In this document: positions 1 through 9,251 of the stretch, piece after piece
Position numbering within the stretch: the stretch's first letter is position 1
Layout: each line of letters begins with the position of its first letter
Source of the DNA: Nocardia crassostreae
GTDB taxonomy: Bacteria; Actinomycetota; Actinomycetes; Mycobacteriales; Mycobacteriaceae
Assembly: GCF_001613405.1 (NCBI RefSeq)
Contig: NZ_BDCH01000014.1
Span: 310,001-374,000 of the forward strand
Direction: 5' to 3'
DNA: 64,000 nt
The notes under the pieces: model-generated
The model's input: only the letters and a program-made list of their open reading frames with translations
Told to the model about the DNA's origin: nothing
Database searches by the model: none
Made by a program: the position numbers and the translations under genes

Positions 1-657
1 CGCGATCAGCTCGTCGGTCATCGTCTCGGCCTGCATCCAACGGCCCTTCAACTCCGCGGTGATCTCCTCGAACGGCTCCGCCCAGCCATACCGGCGCGCC
101 TGCTCCTCACCACTGGTGATCGGCGACCCCGCGATCAGCACCGCCTGCAATGGCGTCAGACCCGACGCGCGCACCGCCATCAGATGCAGCCCGCCCCGCA
201 GCTCGCGCAGCACCTGGATCAACTGCGACACCCGCGCCGGTGCGTCATCGGCGCGCGGCATGGCCCGCCAGCCCGCGAACAACGGCACCCCGGCCGGATC
301 CGCCGCATCGGCGACCGCGGCCAGCAACTCCGCCAGCCGCTCGGCCTGATCGAACTCCGCCAGCCTGCGCCGCCCGAAATCCTGGCACGCCTGTAGGTAA
401 CCGTCCGCGCCCTTGGCCGCGGGCATCGCGGCGGTGGCCTCCCACGCGGCCCGCACCGAATGCGCCGGGAAGAACCCGAACACCGCGGTCACCACATCGG
501 CGTCCACATCGCCCAGCACTCCCCCGCGTCCGCGGGTGTAGCCACCCAGGAATCCCTGGACTCCGGTGGTCGCGGCGAAGGCCTTCGCCTCCCGGGAGAA
601 CATGTATCCCCCACCGACCTGCTGGATCTGATCCTTCACCGCGGACGCTACCGACAT
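1..657 (-). CDS. SCO6745-family protein (partial, C-terminus off the window)
   Basis: The readable 219 residues start at an ATG preceded by an AGAGGA ribosome site and run off the left edge, so the C-terminus is missing. The order of conserved blocks (a FSREAKAFAATTG segment near residue 20, an AVFGFFPAHSVRAAWE segment near 55, then a helical region ending RRYGWAEPFEEI) fits the actinobacterial SCO6745 family, helical proteins with a winged-helix-like region. I know of no established biochemical role. The gene points away from the membrane protein at 899 and shares a short divergent spacer with it. The family call comes from recognition of the pattern, not from a search. Confidence 0.7.
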   Translation of the reverse strand, partial: MSVASAVKDQIQQVGGGYMFSREAKAFAATTGVQGFLGGYTRGRGGVLGDVDADVVTAVFGFFPAHSVRAAWEATAAMPAAKGADGYLQACQDFGRRRLAEFDQAERLAELLAAVADAADPAGVPLFAGWRAMPRADDAPARVSQLIQVLRELRGGLHLMAVRASGLTPLQAVLIAGSPITSGEEQARRYGWAEPFEEITAELKGRWMQAETMTDELIA

Positions 658-898
658 GTCCGTTCCTCTCTGAGCGGAAAAGCGTATTCCACCCGAGACT
701 ATTTCACCGCCGCGAACCCACCGTCCACGGCCCGCCCTGTCCGATCCCTCACACCGAGCCGATCACCCTGCCACCCCTGGAAAGTCACTGGATCTACTGT
801 GGCGCTACAGAACTCCCCTAATCCCCTGGTACCCAAGGCCCCTCGCCCCACCCCCGACCCTGGACAGGTGCCCGGTCAAGTCGGCTAACCTTCTTGCG

Positions 899-1609
899 GT
901 GCTAGGACATTCACATGCGACCAGCGGCGCGCTCGCCTGGTCAGCGGCGGCCGCTGCGCTACCGCTCACCGTATTGACCTACCCCGCAATGTTACCCGGA
1001 TCGATCCGACCGGTCGACCTGGTCATGGGAACCTTCCTCACCGCGGGCGCCGCGCTGCTCCCCGACGCCGACCACCCCAACGGCACCATTTCGCATGTGC
1101 TCGGACCGATTTCGCACTACGCCTGCCGATTCATCTCCTGGATCTCCGGCGGCCACCGCCACGGCACCCACTCCCTGCTGTTCGTCGGCGCCGTCGCCTA
1201 CGGCACCTGGGCGGGCGAACACTGGATCGGACGGCCCTTCACCCTCGCCCTCGTATTCTTCCTCCTCGCCCTGGCCGTCAAGGCCCTCGGCCTCGCACCC
1301 AGCGGCGACGGCATCAAATCCTGGGGCACCGTCGTCATTCTCGCCACCTGCGGCACCTTCGTCATCGACCACTGGATCAGCGATAAACCCGCCTGGCTGC
1401 CCTTCTCCGTCGGCCTCGGCGCGCTCGCCCACCTCATCGGCGACTGCCTCACCGTGCGCGGGTGCCGCCTACTGTGGCCGCTCGACATCAAAACCCAGAT
1501 CCCCATCATCGACCGCACCGGCAACAAGATGGAAACCCTCATCCTGGTGCCGCTGTTCGCCCTCGGCACCATCGCCCTGCTCTGGTACACGATCACTCAC
1601 CAACCGTGA
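899..1609 (+). CDS. YdjM-like metal-dependent hydrolase, membrane protein
   Basis: This 236-residue protein starts at a GTG just after a short AT-poor leader. It has several hydrophobic helices and the family's polar clusters facing them: LLPDADHPNGTISH near residue 50 and GGHRHGTHSLLF near 85, whose His and Asp residues are the presumed metal ligands. This is the pattern of the LexA-binding inner-membrane hydrolase (YdjM) family. Substrate is unknown. It stands alone; the next gene starts 120 bases downstream. The length is close to the usual 200-250 residues. Confidence 0.75.
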   Translation: MLGHSHATSGALAWSAAAAALPLTVLTYPAMLPGSIRPVDLVMGTFLTAGAALLPDADHPNGTISHVLGPISHYACRFISWISGGHRHGTHSLLFVGAVAYGTWAGEHWIGRPFTLALVFFLLALAVKALGLAPSGDGIKSWGTVVILATCGTFVIDHWISDKPAWLPFSVGLGALAHLIGDCLTVRGCRLLWPLDIKTQIPIIDRTGNKMETLILVPLFALGTIALLWYTITHQP

Positions 1610-1729
1610 GTGGAGGAATGGGCGGGGCTGAGCCCTCGAACCCCCCTTGGGAGGGGAAACGGCGCCAAGCCCCCCAACCTCCTTACGTATGATCTCTTGG
1701 TCAGCGATATCGGGTACGAACGGAGTGCA

Positions 1730-2224
1730 ATGAGCGATCGGGAAGAACTCACCTGGGAACTATTCGGCGACGCCAGCCGCGAACTCGCGCAGCAGATCGC
1801 CGACGACGGATTCGAGCCCGACCTCATCCTGTCCATCGCCCGCGGCGGACTCTTCGTCGCCGGAGCCCTCGGCTACGCCCTCGACGTCAAGAACCTGCAC
1901 GTCATGAACGTCGAGTTCTACACCGGCGTCGACCAGCGCCTCGACATGCCCGTCATGCTGCCGCCGGTACCCAGCGCCGTCGACCTCACCGGCGCCACCG
2001 TCCTGGTCGCCGACGACGTCGCCGACACCGGCAAAACCCTGAAACTGGTGCGCGACTTCTGCTCTCACCACGTCGCCGAAGTGCGCTGCGCGGTCATCTA
2101 CCAGAAACCGCACTCCGAGGTCGACTGCGAATACGTGTGGAAACCCACCGACCGCTGGATCAACTTCCCCTGGTCGGTACAGCCGCCCGTCGTCAAACGC
2201 GAAGTCCGCGTCCTCGACGCCTGA
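1730..2224 (+). CDS. Phosphoribosyltransferase (gpt-like)
   Basis: A cytoplasmic PRTase-fold protein of 164 residues. The PRPP loop is clear: VLVADDVADTGKTL near residue 87, with the two acidic residues followed by TGKT. An early SIARGGLFVAG segment matches the conserved N-terminal strand/loop of xanthine/hypoxanthine-type PRTases. I chose the ATG at 1730 because the fold begins right after it, although the frame stays open upstream to 1610. Substrate base cannot be assigned; the family includes purine salvage enzymes. It ends just before a strong hairpin shared with the convergent cyclophilin gene. Confidence 0.8.
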   Translation: MSDREELTWELFGDASRELAQQIADDGFEPDLILSIARGGLFVAGALGYALDVKNLHVMNVEFYTGVDQRLDMPVMLPPVPSAVDLTGATVLVADDVADTGKTLKLVRDFCSHHVAEVRCAVIYQKPHSEVDCEYVWKPTDRWINFPWSVQPPVVKREVRVLDA

Positions 2225-2236
2225 CCCGCAAACGGC

Positions 2237-2269
2237 AACGCGCCGGGTTCGATTCGAACCCGGCGCGTT
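2237..2269. terminator. Bidirectional hairpin terminator
   Basis: Perfect 16-base inverted repeat (arms 2237-2252 and 2254-2269, AACGCGCCGGGTTCGA and its complement). It lies between the convergent PRTase and cyclophilin genes, so it can end transcription from both sides. There is no T-run, as is common in high-GC actinobacteria. Confidence 0.75.
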
Positions 2270-2290
2270 CTGCGTTCCGAACGGAAAGCG

Positions 2291-2788
2291 TCAGACCAAC
2301 TCGGCCGACAGAATGGTCACACCCGACAGATCGACCGGGACATCCCCGTGGCCGCTCTTGTTACCGGTCGCCACACCCTCGATGGCACCCACCACCGCCG
2401 CGCCGTCGACAACCTTGCCGAACACCGCGTAACCGAAACCATCCTGGCCCGGGTAGTTCAGGAAACCGTTATTGCTGGTGTTGATGAAGAACTGCGCGCT
2501 CGCCGAATGCGGAGCCGACGTCCGCGCCATCGCAACGGTGTACTTGTCGTTCTTGAGCCCATTGGACGCCTCGTTCTCCACGGTCTGCGGAGCGGGCTTC
2601 TGCTGGAACTCAGGGGTGAAACCGCCACCCTGAATCATGAAATTCGGGATAACCCGGTGAAACACAGTGTTCGCATAGTGGCCGGCCTTGACGTAGTCGA
2701 CGAAATTCGCGACGGTCTTCGGCGCCTTGGCCTCATCGAGTTCCAGGGTGATATCCCCGGCGGAGGTCTTCAGGAGCACTTTGGTCAT
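2291..2788 (-). CDS. ppiB: Peptidyl-prolyl cis-trans isomerase, cyclophilin type
   Basis: A 165-residue single-domain cyclophilin that catalyses cis-trans isomerisation of X-Pro bonds; with no signal peptide it should be cytoplasmic. The catalytic signature is present: FHRVIPNFMIQGG near residue 44-56, a MARTSAPHSASAQFFI block near 88-103 holding the Gln-Phe-Phe residues, and a GYAVFGKVVDG block near 120. The start MTKVLLKTSAGD fits the family; another in-frame ATG lies three codons upstream at 2797. It converges on the PRTase gene across the hairpin at 2237-2269. Confidence 0.93.
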   Translation of the reverse strand: MTKVLLKTSAGDITLELDEAKAPKTVANFVDYVKAGHYANTVFHRVIPNFMIQGGGFTPEFQQKPAPQTVENEASNGLKNDKYTVAMARTSAPHSASAQFFINTSNNGFLNYPGQDGFGYAVFGKVVDGAAVVGAIEGVATGNKSGHGDVPVDLSGVTILSAELV

Positions 2789-2949
2789 GCAGCCCATCGT
2801 ATGGGAGGCGAAAACCCAGCGACCGCCCGGCATCGAATGCGGACCCGCGGCACACGCAATCCCCTGTGGCCCAACAACACTGCGCTTCGTATCCTGAACA
2901 CCACAGTCACCGGCACTCTGCACGCGGTGACCAGCGGCAGGAGCCCGTC

Positions 2950-4224
2950 ATGACCGTCTCCGAACCCACCGGCGCCCACGCCTACACCCAACTGTTCGAC
3001 CCGGCCGTCCGCGCCGACCCCTACCCCCTCTACGAGAAACTCCGCGCCGAAGGACCCATCCGCCTGCCCGGCACACCCATCGTCCTGCTCACCGGCCACG
3101 CCGACTGCACCGCCCTGCTGCGCGACGCACAGGCCAGCGTCCAGAACTCCATGCCCCGGCTGCGCCTCGGCCTCATCCCACCCGGCACGCCCCTGCCACC
3201 GGGCAGCGCCAGGATGCTTGCGCCCCGCCAGAATCCGTCCTTCCTCTTCCTCGACCCACCCGACCACACCCGCCTGCGCCGCCTCGTCCAGAAAGCCTTC
3301 ACCCCGCGCGTCGTCGCCGGACTCGCCCCCCGCATCACCCGATTCGTCGACCAGGTCCTCGACCGCGCCACCGCCACCGGCGGCTTCGACGCCGTCGAAG
3401 ACCTCGGCTACCCGCTGCCCATCACCGTCATCTGCGAACTGCTCGGCGTACCCCTCGACGACCAGCCCCGGCTACGCCGCCTCTCCGGCGCCCTGGCCCG
3501 CCTGCTCGACCCCGTCGCACCCACCGCCGAGAGCCTCGGCCCCGACCTCGCCGAAATGGTCACCGCCCGCGAGGAACTCGACGGCTACTTCGACCGCCTC
3601 ACCGTCGAACGCCGCGCCAACCCCGGACCGGATCTGCTCACCCAGCTCATCGCCGCCGAGGACGCGGGCGACAAACTCACCCACAACGAACTCATCGCCA
3701 CCTGCGGACTACTGCTCATCGCCGGGCACGAAACCACCGTCAATCTCATCGCCAACACCCTGCTCGCCCTGCTCCGCCACCCCGATCTGCACACCGCACT
3801 GGCCGCGGATCCCGATATCGCGCCCGCCGTCGTCGAGGAATCCCTGCGCCACGACCCGCCCGTCCAACTGCTGCCCCGCATCGCCGCCGCACCCATGCGC
3901 TTCGGCGAGACCGCCGTCGCCGCAGGCGAAGTCGTCATCGCCGTCATCGCCGCCGCCAACCGCGATCCCGACGTCTTCCCCGACCCCACCCGCTTCGACC
4001 TCACCCGCGACAACCGCCACCTGTCCTTCGGACTCGGCGCCCACTTCTGCCTCGGTGCGCCCTTGGCGCGTCTCGAAGCCCGCATCGCGATCACCCGCTT
4101 CGCCCACCGCATCCGAGCACCGCGGCTACTCACCGACCCGCCCCGGTACCGACCCCATGTCAACCTGCGCGGACCCGCAACTCTCCCAATCGAGTTCGAC
4201 GCAAACCCTCTTGTCTCTATGTAG
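2950..4224 (+). CDS. Cytochrome P450
   Basis: A complete 424-residue soluble bacterial P450, a haem-thiolate monooxygenase. All diagnostic segments are visible: the I-helix oxygen-binding motif AGHETT (about residue 258), the K-helix ExxR in EESLRHDPP (about 297), and the haem-binding loop FGLGAHFCLGAPLARLE (about 358) with its axial Cys. The start ATG at 2950 follows a GGCAGGAGCCCGTC ribosome site; the frame is open further upstream into the cyclophilin promoter region, but that part is not P450-like. No ferredoxin or reductase gene is adjacent, so redox partners are elsewhere. Substrate unknown. Confidence 0.95.
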   Translation: MTVSEPTGAHAYTQLFDPAVRADPYPLYEKLRAEGPIRLPGTPIVLLTGHADCTALLRDAQASVQNSMPRLRLGLIPPGTPLPPGSARMLAPRQNPSFLFLDPPDHTRLRRLVQKAFTPRVVAGLAPRITRFVDQVLDRATATGGFDAVEDLGYPLPITVICELLGVPLDDQPRLRRLSGALARLLDPVAPTAESLGPDLAEMVTAREELDGYFDRLTVERRANPGPDLLTQLIAAEDAGDKLTHNELIATCGLLLIAGHETTVNLIANTLLALLRHPDLHTALAADPDIAPAVVEESLRHDPPVQLLPRIAAAPMRFGETAVAAGEVVIAVIAAANRDPDVFPDPTRFDLTRDNRHLSFGLGAHFCLGAPLARLEARIAITRFAHRIRAPRLLTDPPRYRPHVNLRGPATLPIEFDANPLVSM

Positions 4225-4592
4225 AAGAAGGTGATTTGGTCGGTACGTGGTGTGCCGAATTAAGGTGAGTCGTTCTTTGTGTTGAATGCAGCAGACATGC
4301 GTAGATGCTCATAGGGTCATTTTCTAATTCCGATATCGAACCCGCGAAACGCCCGCCAACCTCGGGCTTCCGTACAGTTCCAGTGGCAGCCCGCGGCCTC
4401 CGGACGGGACGGCCGCGGCGGCGGGAAGGCGAAGAGCTCCCACCTGACCGCCGTCAGGAAGCGCCAAATCCAGCCTGTACGAGCGCCTTTCCGCACGATT
4501 CAGCCCGCGTGCGGCCGATAACCACTCCCCTCCCCGAGGCTTGTTGTGGTCGGGATGTACGTGTTTGCGGTGGCCACGACTATTCGAGATAA
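4225..4592. other. Gene-free spacer after the P450
   Basis: I see no convincing gene, hairpin or repeat here. Open frames exist on both strands but carry no recognisable motifs. The spacer leads directly into the crotonase remnant at 4593, so part of it may be debris from the same decayed locus. Confidence 0.5.
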
Positions 4593-4931
4593 CATGCTTC
4601 GATACGCATATGCCCAGTCATGCGCGCCGACCGCGGCTATTTCTGCTTCCCCGAAGCCGATATCCGTATCCCCTTCACCAAGGGCATGGCCGCCCTCATC
4701 CAAGCCAAGCTCACGCCCAAGTCCGCCATCGCCGCCATGACCACCGGCCACCGTTTCGCCGCCCCCGAGGCCCTCACCCACGACCTCGTCGACGCCACCG
4801 CCGACCTCGACACCCTCGTCGACACCGCTGTGGCCCGCCTGCTCCCCCTCGGCGAAAAAGACCAGGGCACCCTCGCCGCAATCAAGACGGTCATGTTCGC
4901 CGACGCAATAGACGCCCTCACCCTGGCCTGA
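4593..4931 (+). pseudogene. Enoyl-CoA hydratase/isomerase remnant (C-terminal half)
   Basis: From VMRADRGYFCFPEADI onward the reading frame matches the second half of a crotonase-family enoyl-CoA isomerase (conserved FTKGMAALIQAKL, MTTGHRFAAPEAL and AIKTVMF segments). A family member needs about 230-250 residues; only about 104 are here. The N-terminal half, with the CoA-binding and first oxyanion-hole segment, is absent: a TAA closes the frame at 4590-4592 and I find no matching fragment upstream in any frame. An ATG at 4620 could start a short product, but it would lack the active site. Confidence 0.75.
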
Positions 4932-5283
4932 CCGCAAGCACGTCCGGTCACGGCTCGCTTCCGACCCGCGCACAGTGCATGCATCGTCGCCTCCTCGTGA
5001 TCAACACCCCCGCTGGCAGGTGCTGCCCCGGTGAGCCCGTCGTCCGGGCTGACCGCGCACATGGATTCCCGCGGCCGGGTACAACCCGGCCGCGTCATGA
5101 TCGCGCGAGGCGGCCCAAGCAGGCACTCACCCTTTGCCACAACGACCGGTTGTTGCCCACGCATGCGGCACAACAGCTTCCAGTGACCGATCGCGGTGAG
5201 CTCTTCGACCCACGCCACACATCCGGAAGTGGTTGGCGGCGTGGCGCTTCTGCTCGTGCAAGCCCCGGACGGCTCGTTCGGCC
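4932..5283. other. Gene-free spacer with one hairpin
   Basis: No supported gene. The only structure I find is an 11-bp perfect hairpin, arms 5070-5080 and 5084-5094 with an ACA loop. It is not next to either flanking gene end, so a terminator role is uncertain. It lies between the crotonase remnant and the convergent epoxide-hydrolase-like gene. Confidence 0.45.
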
Positions 5284-6168
5284 CTATGACGTGGCGGGCC
5301 CGTGGCTGCGCAGGTGAGGCAGCAGGTGCTCGGCCACGGCGGTGGGGCGTTCGGCGTGCAGGAAATGACCGCAGTCGGGTAGTTCGGCGTGAGTGGCTCC
5401 GGCGCGGGCGGACAGGGCGCCGTCTCGGGCTCCGGCCAGGGTGAGGGTGGGCAGTTCGGATGGCGGGGCCATCAGCACGCGGAAGAAGTCGCGGGTTGCC
5501 GGGCGGTGCGGCGTGAACAGGGAACGGTAATAGCGGGTTGCCGCCCATGCTCGTGCGGGGTCGGTGAAGACCGCTGCGGTGGGGGCGAATTCGGTGTCGG
5601 TGAAGAACCAGCCGGGTGACCAGCGCCGCCACAGGGTGCGGACGAATGCGGCCTGGTTGCGGGCGAGCAGACGGGGTGCGGCCCCGGATTGCACGATCGG
5701 GATGTAGAACGACAGCAGGGTTTGGCGGGGTAGATAGCGCAGGGCTTGGGGAGCGAAGCCGTCACCGAAAGGCGAAATTGCCGGCAGGGTCAGTGAAAGC
5801 CACTGCTGCGGATGCTGTTTGGCCAGGACTTGGGCGGCGAAAGCACCCCAGTCGTGGCCGACCAGATGTGCCGGTGGTGAACCCAGCTCGCGATGCCAGG
5901 CGTCGATATCGGCGCTGACTGCTAGGAGGTCGTAGCGGGCGCCGGGCTGGGCGGAATCACTGGTGTAGCCGCGCAACCAGGGTGCGCGCACCTGATATCC
6001 GGCATCGAGGAGCAGCGGGATCAAACCGTCCCAGCTGTGGGGTGTGTCGGGGAATCCGTGCAGCAGCACGACGAGCGGCGCATCGACCGGACCGGCATGC
6101 CGCGCGGTCAGCACCAGCCCGTCCCGGCGCAGCGTCCGAGTGGACACGGTGAATTTCTCGGAGCTCAT
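5284..6168 (-). CDS. Alpha/beta-hydrolase, epoxide-hydrolase-like
   Basis: A 294-residue cytoplasmic alpha/beta hydrolase. The oxyanion-hole motif LLHGFPDTPHSW is near residue 35-46 and the nucleophile elbow GHDWGA near 102, with Asp as nucleophile as in epoxide hydrolases and haloalkane dehalogenases. The catalytic His is likely in DCGHFLHAERP near the C-terminus. Length and order of motifs match the family. Substrate unknown. The ATG at 6168 is preceded by an AAGAGAGACC stretch. One 81-bp palindromic element (6225-6305) lies just upstream. Confidence 0.85.
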   Translation of the reverse strand: MSSEKFTVSTRTLRRDGLVLTARHAGPVDAPLVVLLHGFPDTPHSWDGLIPLLLDAGYQVRAPWLRGYTSDSAQPGARYDLLAVSADIDAWHRELGSPPAHLVGHDWGAFAAQVLAKQHPQQWLSLTLPAISPFGDGFAPQALRYLPRQTLLSFYIPIVQSGAAPRLLARNQAAFVRTLWRRWSPGWFFTDTEFAPTAAVFTDPARAWAATRYYRSLFTPHRPATRDFFRVLMAPPSELPTLTLAGARDGALSARAGATHAELPDCGHFLHAERPTAVAEHLLPHLRSHGPATS

Positions 6169-6224
6169 CAGGTCTCTCTTCGTCTACGGGTCCACCCGGC
6201 ATCGTCGCGCACGACAGCTCCTGT

Positions 6225-6305
6225 TGGACAGTCGATCACCGGGAACTGGTGGCGACATTCGTCGAGTAGGGCCCGCCACCAGTTCCCGGTCAACGTCGTT
6301 TCACA
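6225..6305 (+). repeat. 81-bp palindromic intergenic repeat, copy 1
   Basis: First of four copies in the window. It begins TGGACA, carries GGGAACTGGTGGCG facing CGCCACCAGTTCCC across about 17 bases that include GTCGAGTAG, and ends CGTCGTTTCACA. This copy lies between the 5' end of the hydrolase and the 3' end of the thiolase/crotonase gene, both on the minus strand. Flanking DNA from 6169 to 6530 holds no other recognisable feature. Confidence 0.85.
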
Positions 6306-6530
6306 ATCTTGGTCGATGCGATGCACCAGGTACAGCGGCTCCCGGCAGGCGTACCGAGTTCGACGATGTCGGCGCTCGCCGGTGACCGAGATGCCAGCGG
6401 ATTCAGCGCCGACACCGCCTCGCCACAGCGAGCAGGCACGACTTCCGCAGTCGGTCGAGGAAACGCGTGACCTGCATAGGCACCCGGGCCAGTGCCATCG
6501 AGTAGGCCCTGGAGATCCGACCGACGGTCG

Positions 6531-9251
6531 TCAGCGGCCGCGCCAGACCGGGGCCCGCTTCTCGACGAACGCGCGCATGCTCTCCCCCACATCCTCCGAG
6601 GACAGGGCCGCGGCGGCGACCTGACCTTGGCGGGTGAAGGCCTCGGCGGTGGACCAATCCGGGCATTGGTCGATGATCTGCTTGCTCGCGTCGATGCTCA
6701 ACGGGGCGTTCACGGCGACGCGTTCGGCCAGTTCGAGGGCGACGGTGAGCTCTTGGCCCGGGGCGGCCACCTGGTTGATCAGGCCGAGGGCGGCGGCGCG
6801 GGCGGCGGTGATCGGGTCACCGGTCAGGGCCAGTTCCAGGGCGATGGCGCGGGGCAGTCGCTGCGACAAGCGCAGCACGCCGCCGCCGACGGCGACCAGG
6901 CCGCGTTTGACCCCGGGGATACCGAAGGTCGAATCCTCCGCGGCCACAATGAGATCCGCGGCCAGCGCCAGCTCGCACCCACCGGCCAGCGCCGGACCCT
7001 CCACGGCGGTGATCAGTGGTTTGCGGGGTGGTTGGGTGACGATACCGAGAATGCCGCGCTTCTCGGTGATCGGCACCTCGCCGCGCGCGGCCGCCTTGAG
7101 ATCCATTCCGGCACTGAAATATCCGCCCGCCCCGGTGAGAACCGCGATGCGCGCGTTCGGATCCGCCTCATAGGAGTCGGTCGCCCGCTCCAGGCCCCGC
7201 GCCGTCGCCAGGTCCACGGCATTGCGCGCATGCGGCCGATTGATCGTGATGATCATGATGTGGCCGCGCCGCTCCACGAGCACGGGCGCCGGTGGCGGCG
7301 CAGGCAATTCCACCCGTTCGGTGCCCACCACTCGAATCTCGCCACCGGACACCGTCACCGGCAATCCCAGCAGGTCGCTGCCCGCAGGCAGCACGATCGC
7401 GTCGGCGCCGCTGCCCGCTTGGGGGACTTCCGAATCGGCCACAGCGATATCGCGATCAGCGGCGGCGGGCGGCGCGCTCGTGTCCAGACGGGCCGCGGTC
7501 ACGTCGGCATGTTCGTCGGCTCGGGTCTCGGGGCGCTCCGGTGACCAGGGCGGTGGTGTCGGTGAGGTCGACGGCGCTGTCGCGTTGTCGGCGATCGGCG
7601 CTGTCAGAGCGGGTGGGGCGAGGGTGGTGAGGAGGTCGGAGTTGGTGGTGCGCAGCAGAACTCGGTCGCCCTTCGGGGTGAGCAGGCTCAGGATGGCGGA
7701 TTCGGGGTGACCGTCGCGGCCGTAGGGCAGGGTGTAGGCCTCGACGACGGCGGGGCCGTCGTAGGTGGTGTGGGCGCGCCGGGCGGGTGGATGGTCGATG
7801 ACGGGGGTCAGGTGGCGGTAGGGGGTGGTGGGGGGTGTAGCGGAATAGAGCGCGAGGGCGTGTTTGGTGGGGTACCAGCCCAGGGAGGTGGCCAGGCCGA
7901 AGGATCGCGGGTCGGCGCGCAAGGTGTCGACGAGAGTGGCGATGGCGTGGCCGCCGTAGTTGTTGCCGGGGCCACCGGCGAAGGTGAGGCCGCCGGTGAC
8001 CGACAGCGGGCGTTTGGGGTCGTCGGCGGGCAGGCCCAGTTCGCGGGCCGCGATCTGGACGGCGACCGGGAAGCAGGCGTAGAGGTCGACATGGGTGATG
8101 TCGTCGATACCGAGACCGGCGTGATCGAGGACGGCGGCGCCAAGGGCGCGGATGGCCGGGGAGGCGGCTAACTCGGCGCGTTCGGAGACGAACCAGTCGT
8201 CGGCGCCGGAGGCGCCCGCGTGAATGAACACCCATTTGTCCTGGGCGATACCGGCGGCTTCCGCGGCGGCGGCGCTGCACAGGATCAGGCCGCTGGCCAT
8301 ATCGACTTGCAGGTTGGCGCATTCGAGTTTGGTGTAGGGCGCGGAGATCATGCGATTGGCGTCGGTGACGGCGGCGATCTGCTCGGCGCTGAACTCCTGC
8401 GGCTGCCAGGCCCGCGGATTCGAGGCGGCCACCGCCGACAGGCGCGACCACAGCTCGGCGACCGCGCGGTCGTGCTCGGCCGAATCACGGTGCAGGCGAC
8501 AACGATTAGCCGATTCCAGCAGCGCGTACATATTGATCGGCGCCTGTAGTCCGGCGGCGGCCTCGGCGGGATTGTTGGCCGGTTTGTCGATGCCGACGGT
8601 GCGGGTCGGGCGGACCCGCGCATCCTGTACGGGCCACTCCACGTCGAGACCGGCGCGTTGGGCGATGGCCTGGGTGGCGCCCGCTTCGGCCCCGGTGATC
8701 AGCACCATGTCGTAGTCGCCCGCGGCGATGGCGGCCGCGGCCTCGTTGACCACCAGTTGACCGCCGTCGCCGCCGAAGGGGCTGCTCTGCACCGTGTCCA
8801 CCGCGCCCGCGCCGAGCGTCTCGGCCACGAGCGCACCGAGATCCCGGTACTTCCAGGAGGTGGGCGCCACCGCGAACACGGCATCGGCGCCGCTCAGCAG
8901 CCCGTCACCGGCGCCCGTATCGGCGGCCGCGGCCCGCAAGGCCCGCACCGCCCCAACCAACCCCGCCGCCCACCCGCAGAGACCGACATCCGCGGGCCAC
9001 AACCCGAACACCCAGCGAACCGGGGTCGAATCGGCCCGCGAGCGACCCCGCCCAGCGACCCCGCAGGCGTCCGGCCCGCGGACCGCGCCGTTGCTGCCGC
9101 CTCCCACAGCACGGTGCACACCCTTTCCGCCTGGTACACACCGGTTTCCCGCGTCGACGAGGGGTGTGAACCAGCGGAACAGCGTGTGCACCCCCCGTGT
9201 TCGGGCAACAGCCTCGTCCACGCCGATCGGACTCGGTACGGTGAGGTGCAT
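6531..9251 (-). CDS. Thiolase-like (TLP1 type)/enoyl-CoA hydratase fusion
   Basis: A single frame of 906 codons. About residues 100-490 match the thiolase-like type 1 acetyl-CoA acetyltransferase group (APTSWKYRDLG, QSSPFGGDGGQLVVNEA, LTFAGGPGNNYGGHAI). A beta-rich C-terminal domain follows near 500-560 and again near 640. About 650-906 is a crotonase fold (IITINRPHARNAVD, GYFSAGMDLKAAARGE, GPALAGGCELALAADL). The usual thiolase nucleophile Cys is not evident near QSSPFGGDGG, so acyl-transfer activity is uncertain; the hydratase half keeps its oxyanion-hole segments. About 75 Pro/Ala/Asp-rich residues interrupt the middle domain. The first ~85 residues are not family-like, so the true start may lie downstream or the 5' end may be damaged. 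A lipid degradation role is inference. Confidence 0.75.
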   Translation of the reverse strand: MHLTVPSPIGVDEAVARTRGVHTLFRWFTPLVDAGNRCVPGGKGVHRAVGGGSNGAVRGPDACGVAGRGRSRADSTPVRWVFGLWPADVGLCGWAAGLVGAVRALRAAAADTGAGDGLLSGADAVFAVAPTSWKYRDLGALVAETLGAGAVDTVQSSPFGGDGGQLVVNEAAAAIAAGDYDMVLITGAEAGATQAIAQRAGLDVEWPVQDARVRPTRTVGIDKPANNPAEAAAGLQAPINMYALLESANRCRLHRDSAEHDRAVAELWSRLSAVAASNPRAWQPQEFSAEQIAAVTDANRMISAPYTKLECANLQVDMASGLILCSAAAAEAAGIAQDKWVFIHAGASGADDWFVSERAELAASPAIRALGAAVLDHAGLGIDDITHVDLYACFPVAVQIAARELGLPADDPKRPLSVTGGLTFAGGPGNNYGGHAIATLVDTLRADPRSFGLATSLGWYPTKHALALYSATPPTTPYRHLTPVIDHPPARRAHTTYDGPAVVEAYTLPYGRDGHPESAILSLLTPKGDRVLLRTTNSDLLTTLAPPALTAPIADNATAPSTSPTPPPWSPERPETRADEHADVTAARLDTSAPPAAADRDIAVADSEVPQAGSGADAIVLPAGSDLLGLPVTVSGGEIRVVGTERVELPAPPPAPVLVERRGHIMIITINRPHARNAVDLATARGLERATDSYEADPNARIAVLTGAGGYFSAGMDLKAAARGEVPITEKRGILGIVTQPPRKPLITAVEGPALAGGCELALAADLIVAAEDSTFGIPGVKRGLVAVGGGVLRLSQRLPRAIALELALTGDPITAARAAALGLINQVAAPGQELTVALELAERVAVNAPLSIDASKQIIDQCPDWSTAEAFTRQGQVAAAALSSEDVGESMRAFVEKRAPVWRGR

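Noticed and set aside
2237..2269. GGTTCGATTCGAACC resembles the T-arm of a tRNA
   Set aside because: It is part of a perfect 16-bp palindrome between convergent genes. There is no anticodon arm or acceptor stem around it, so a terminator explains it.
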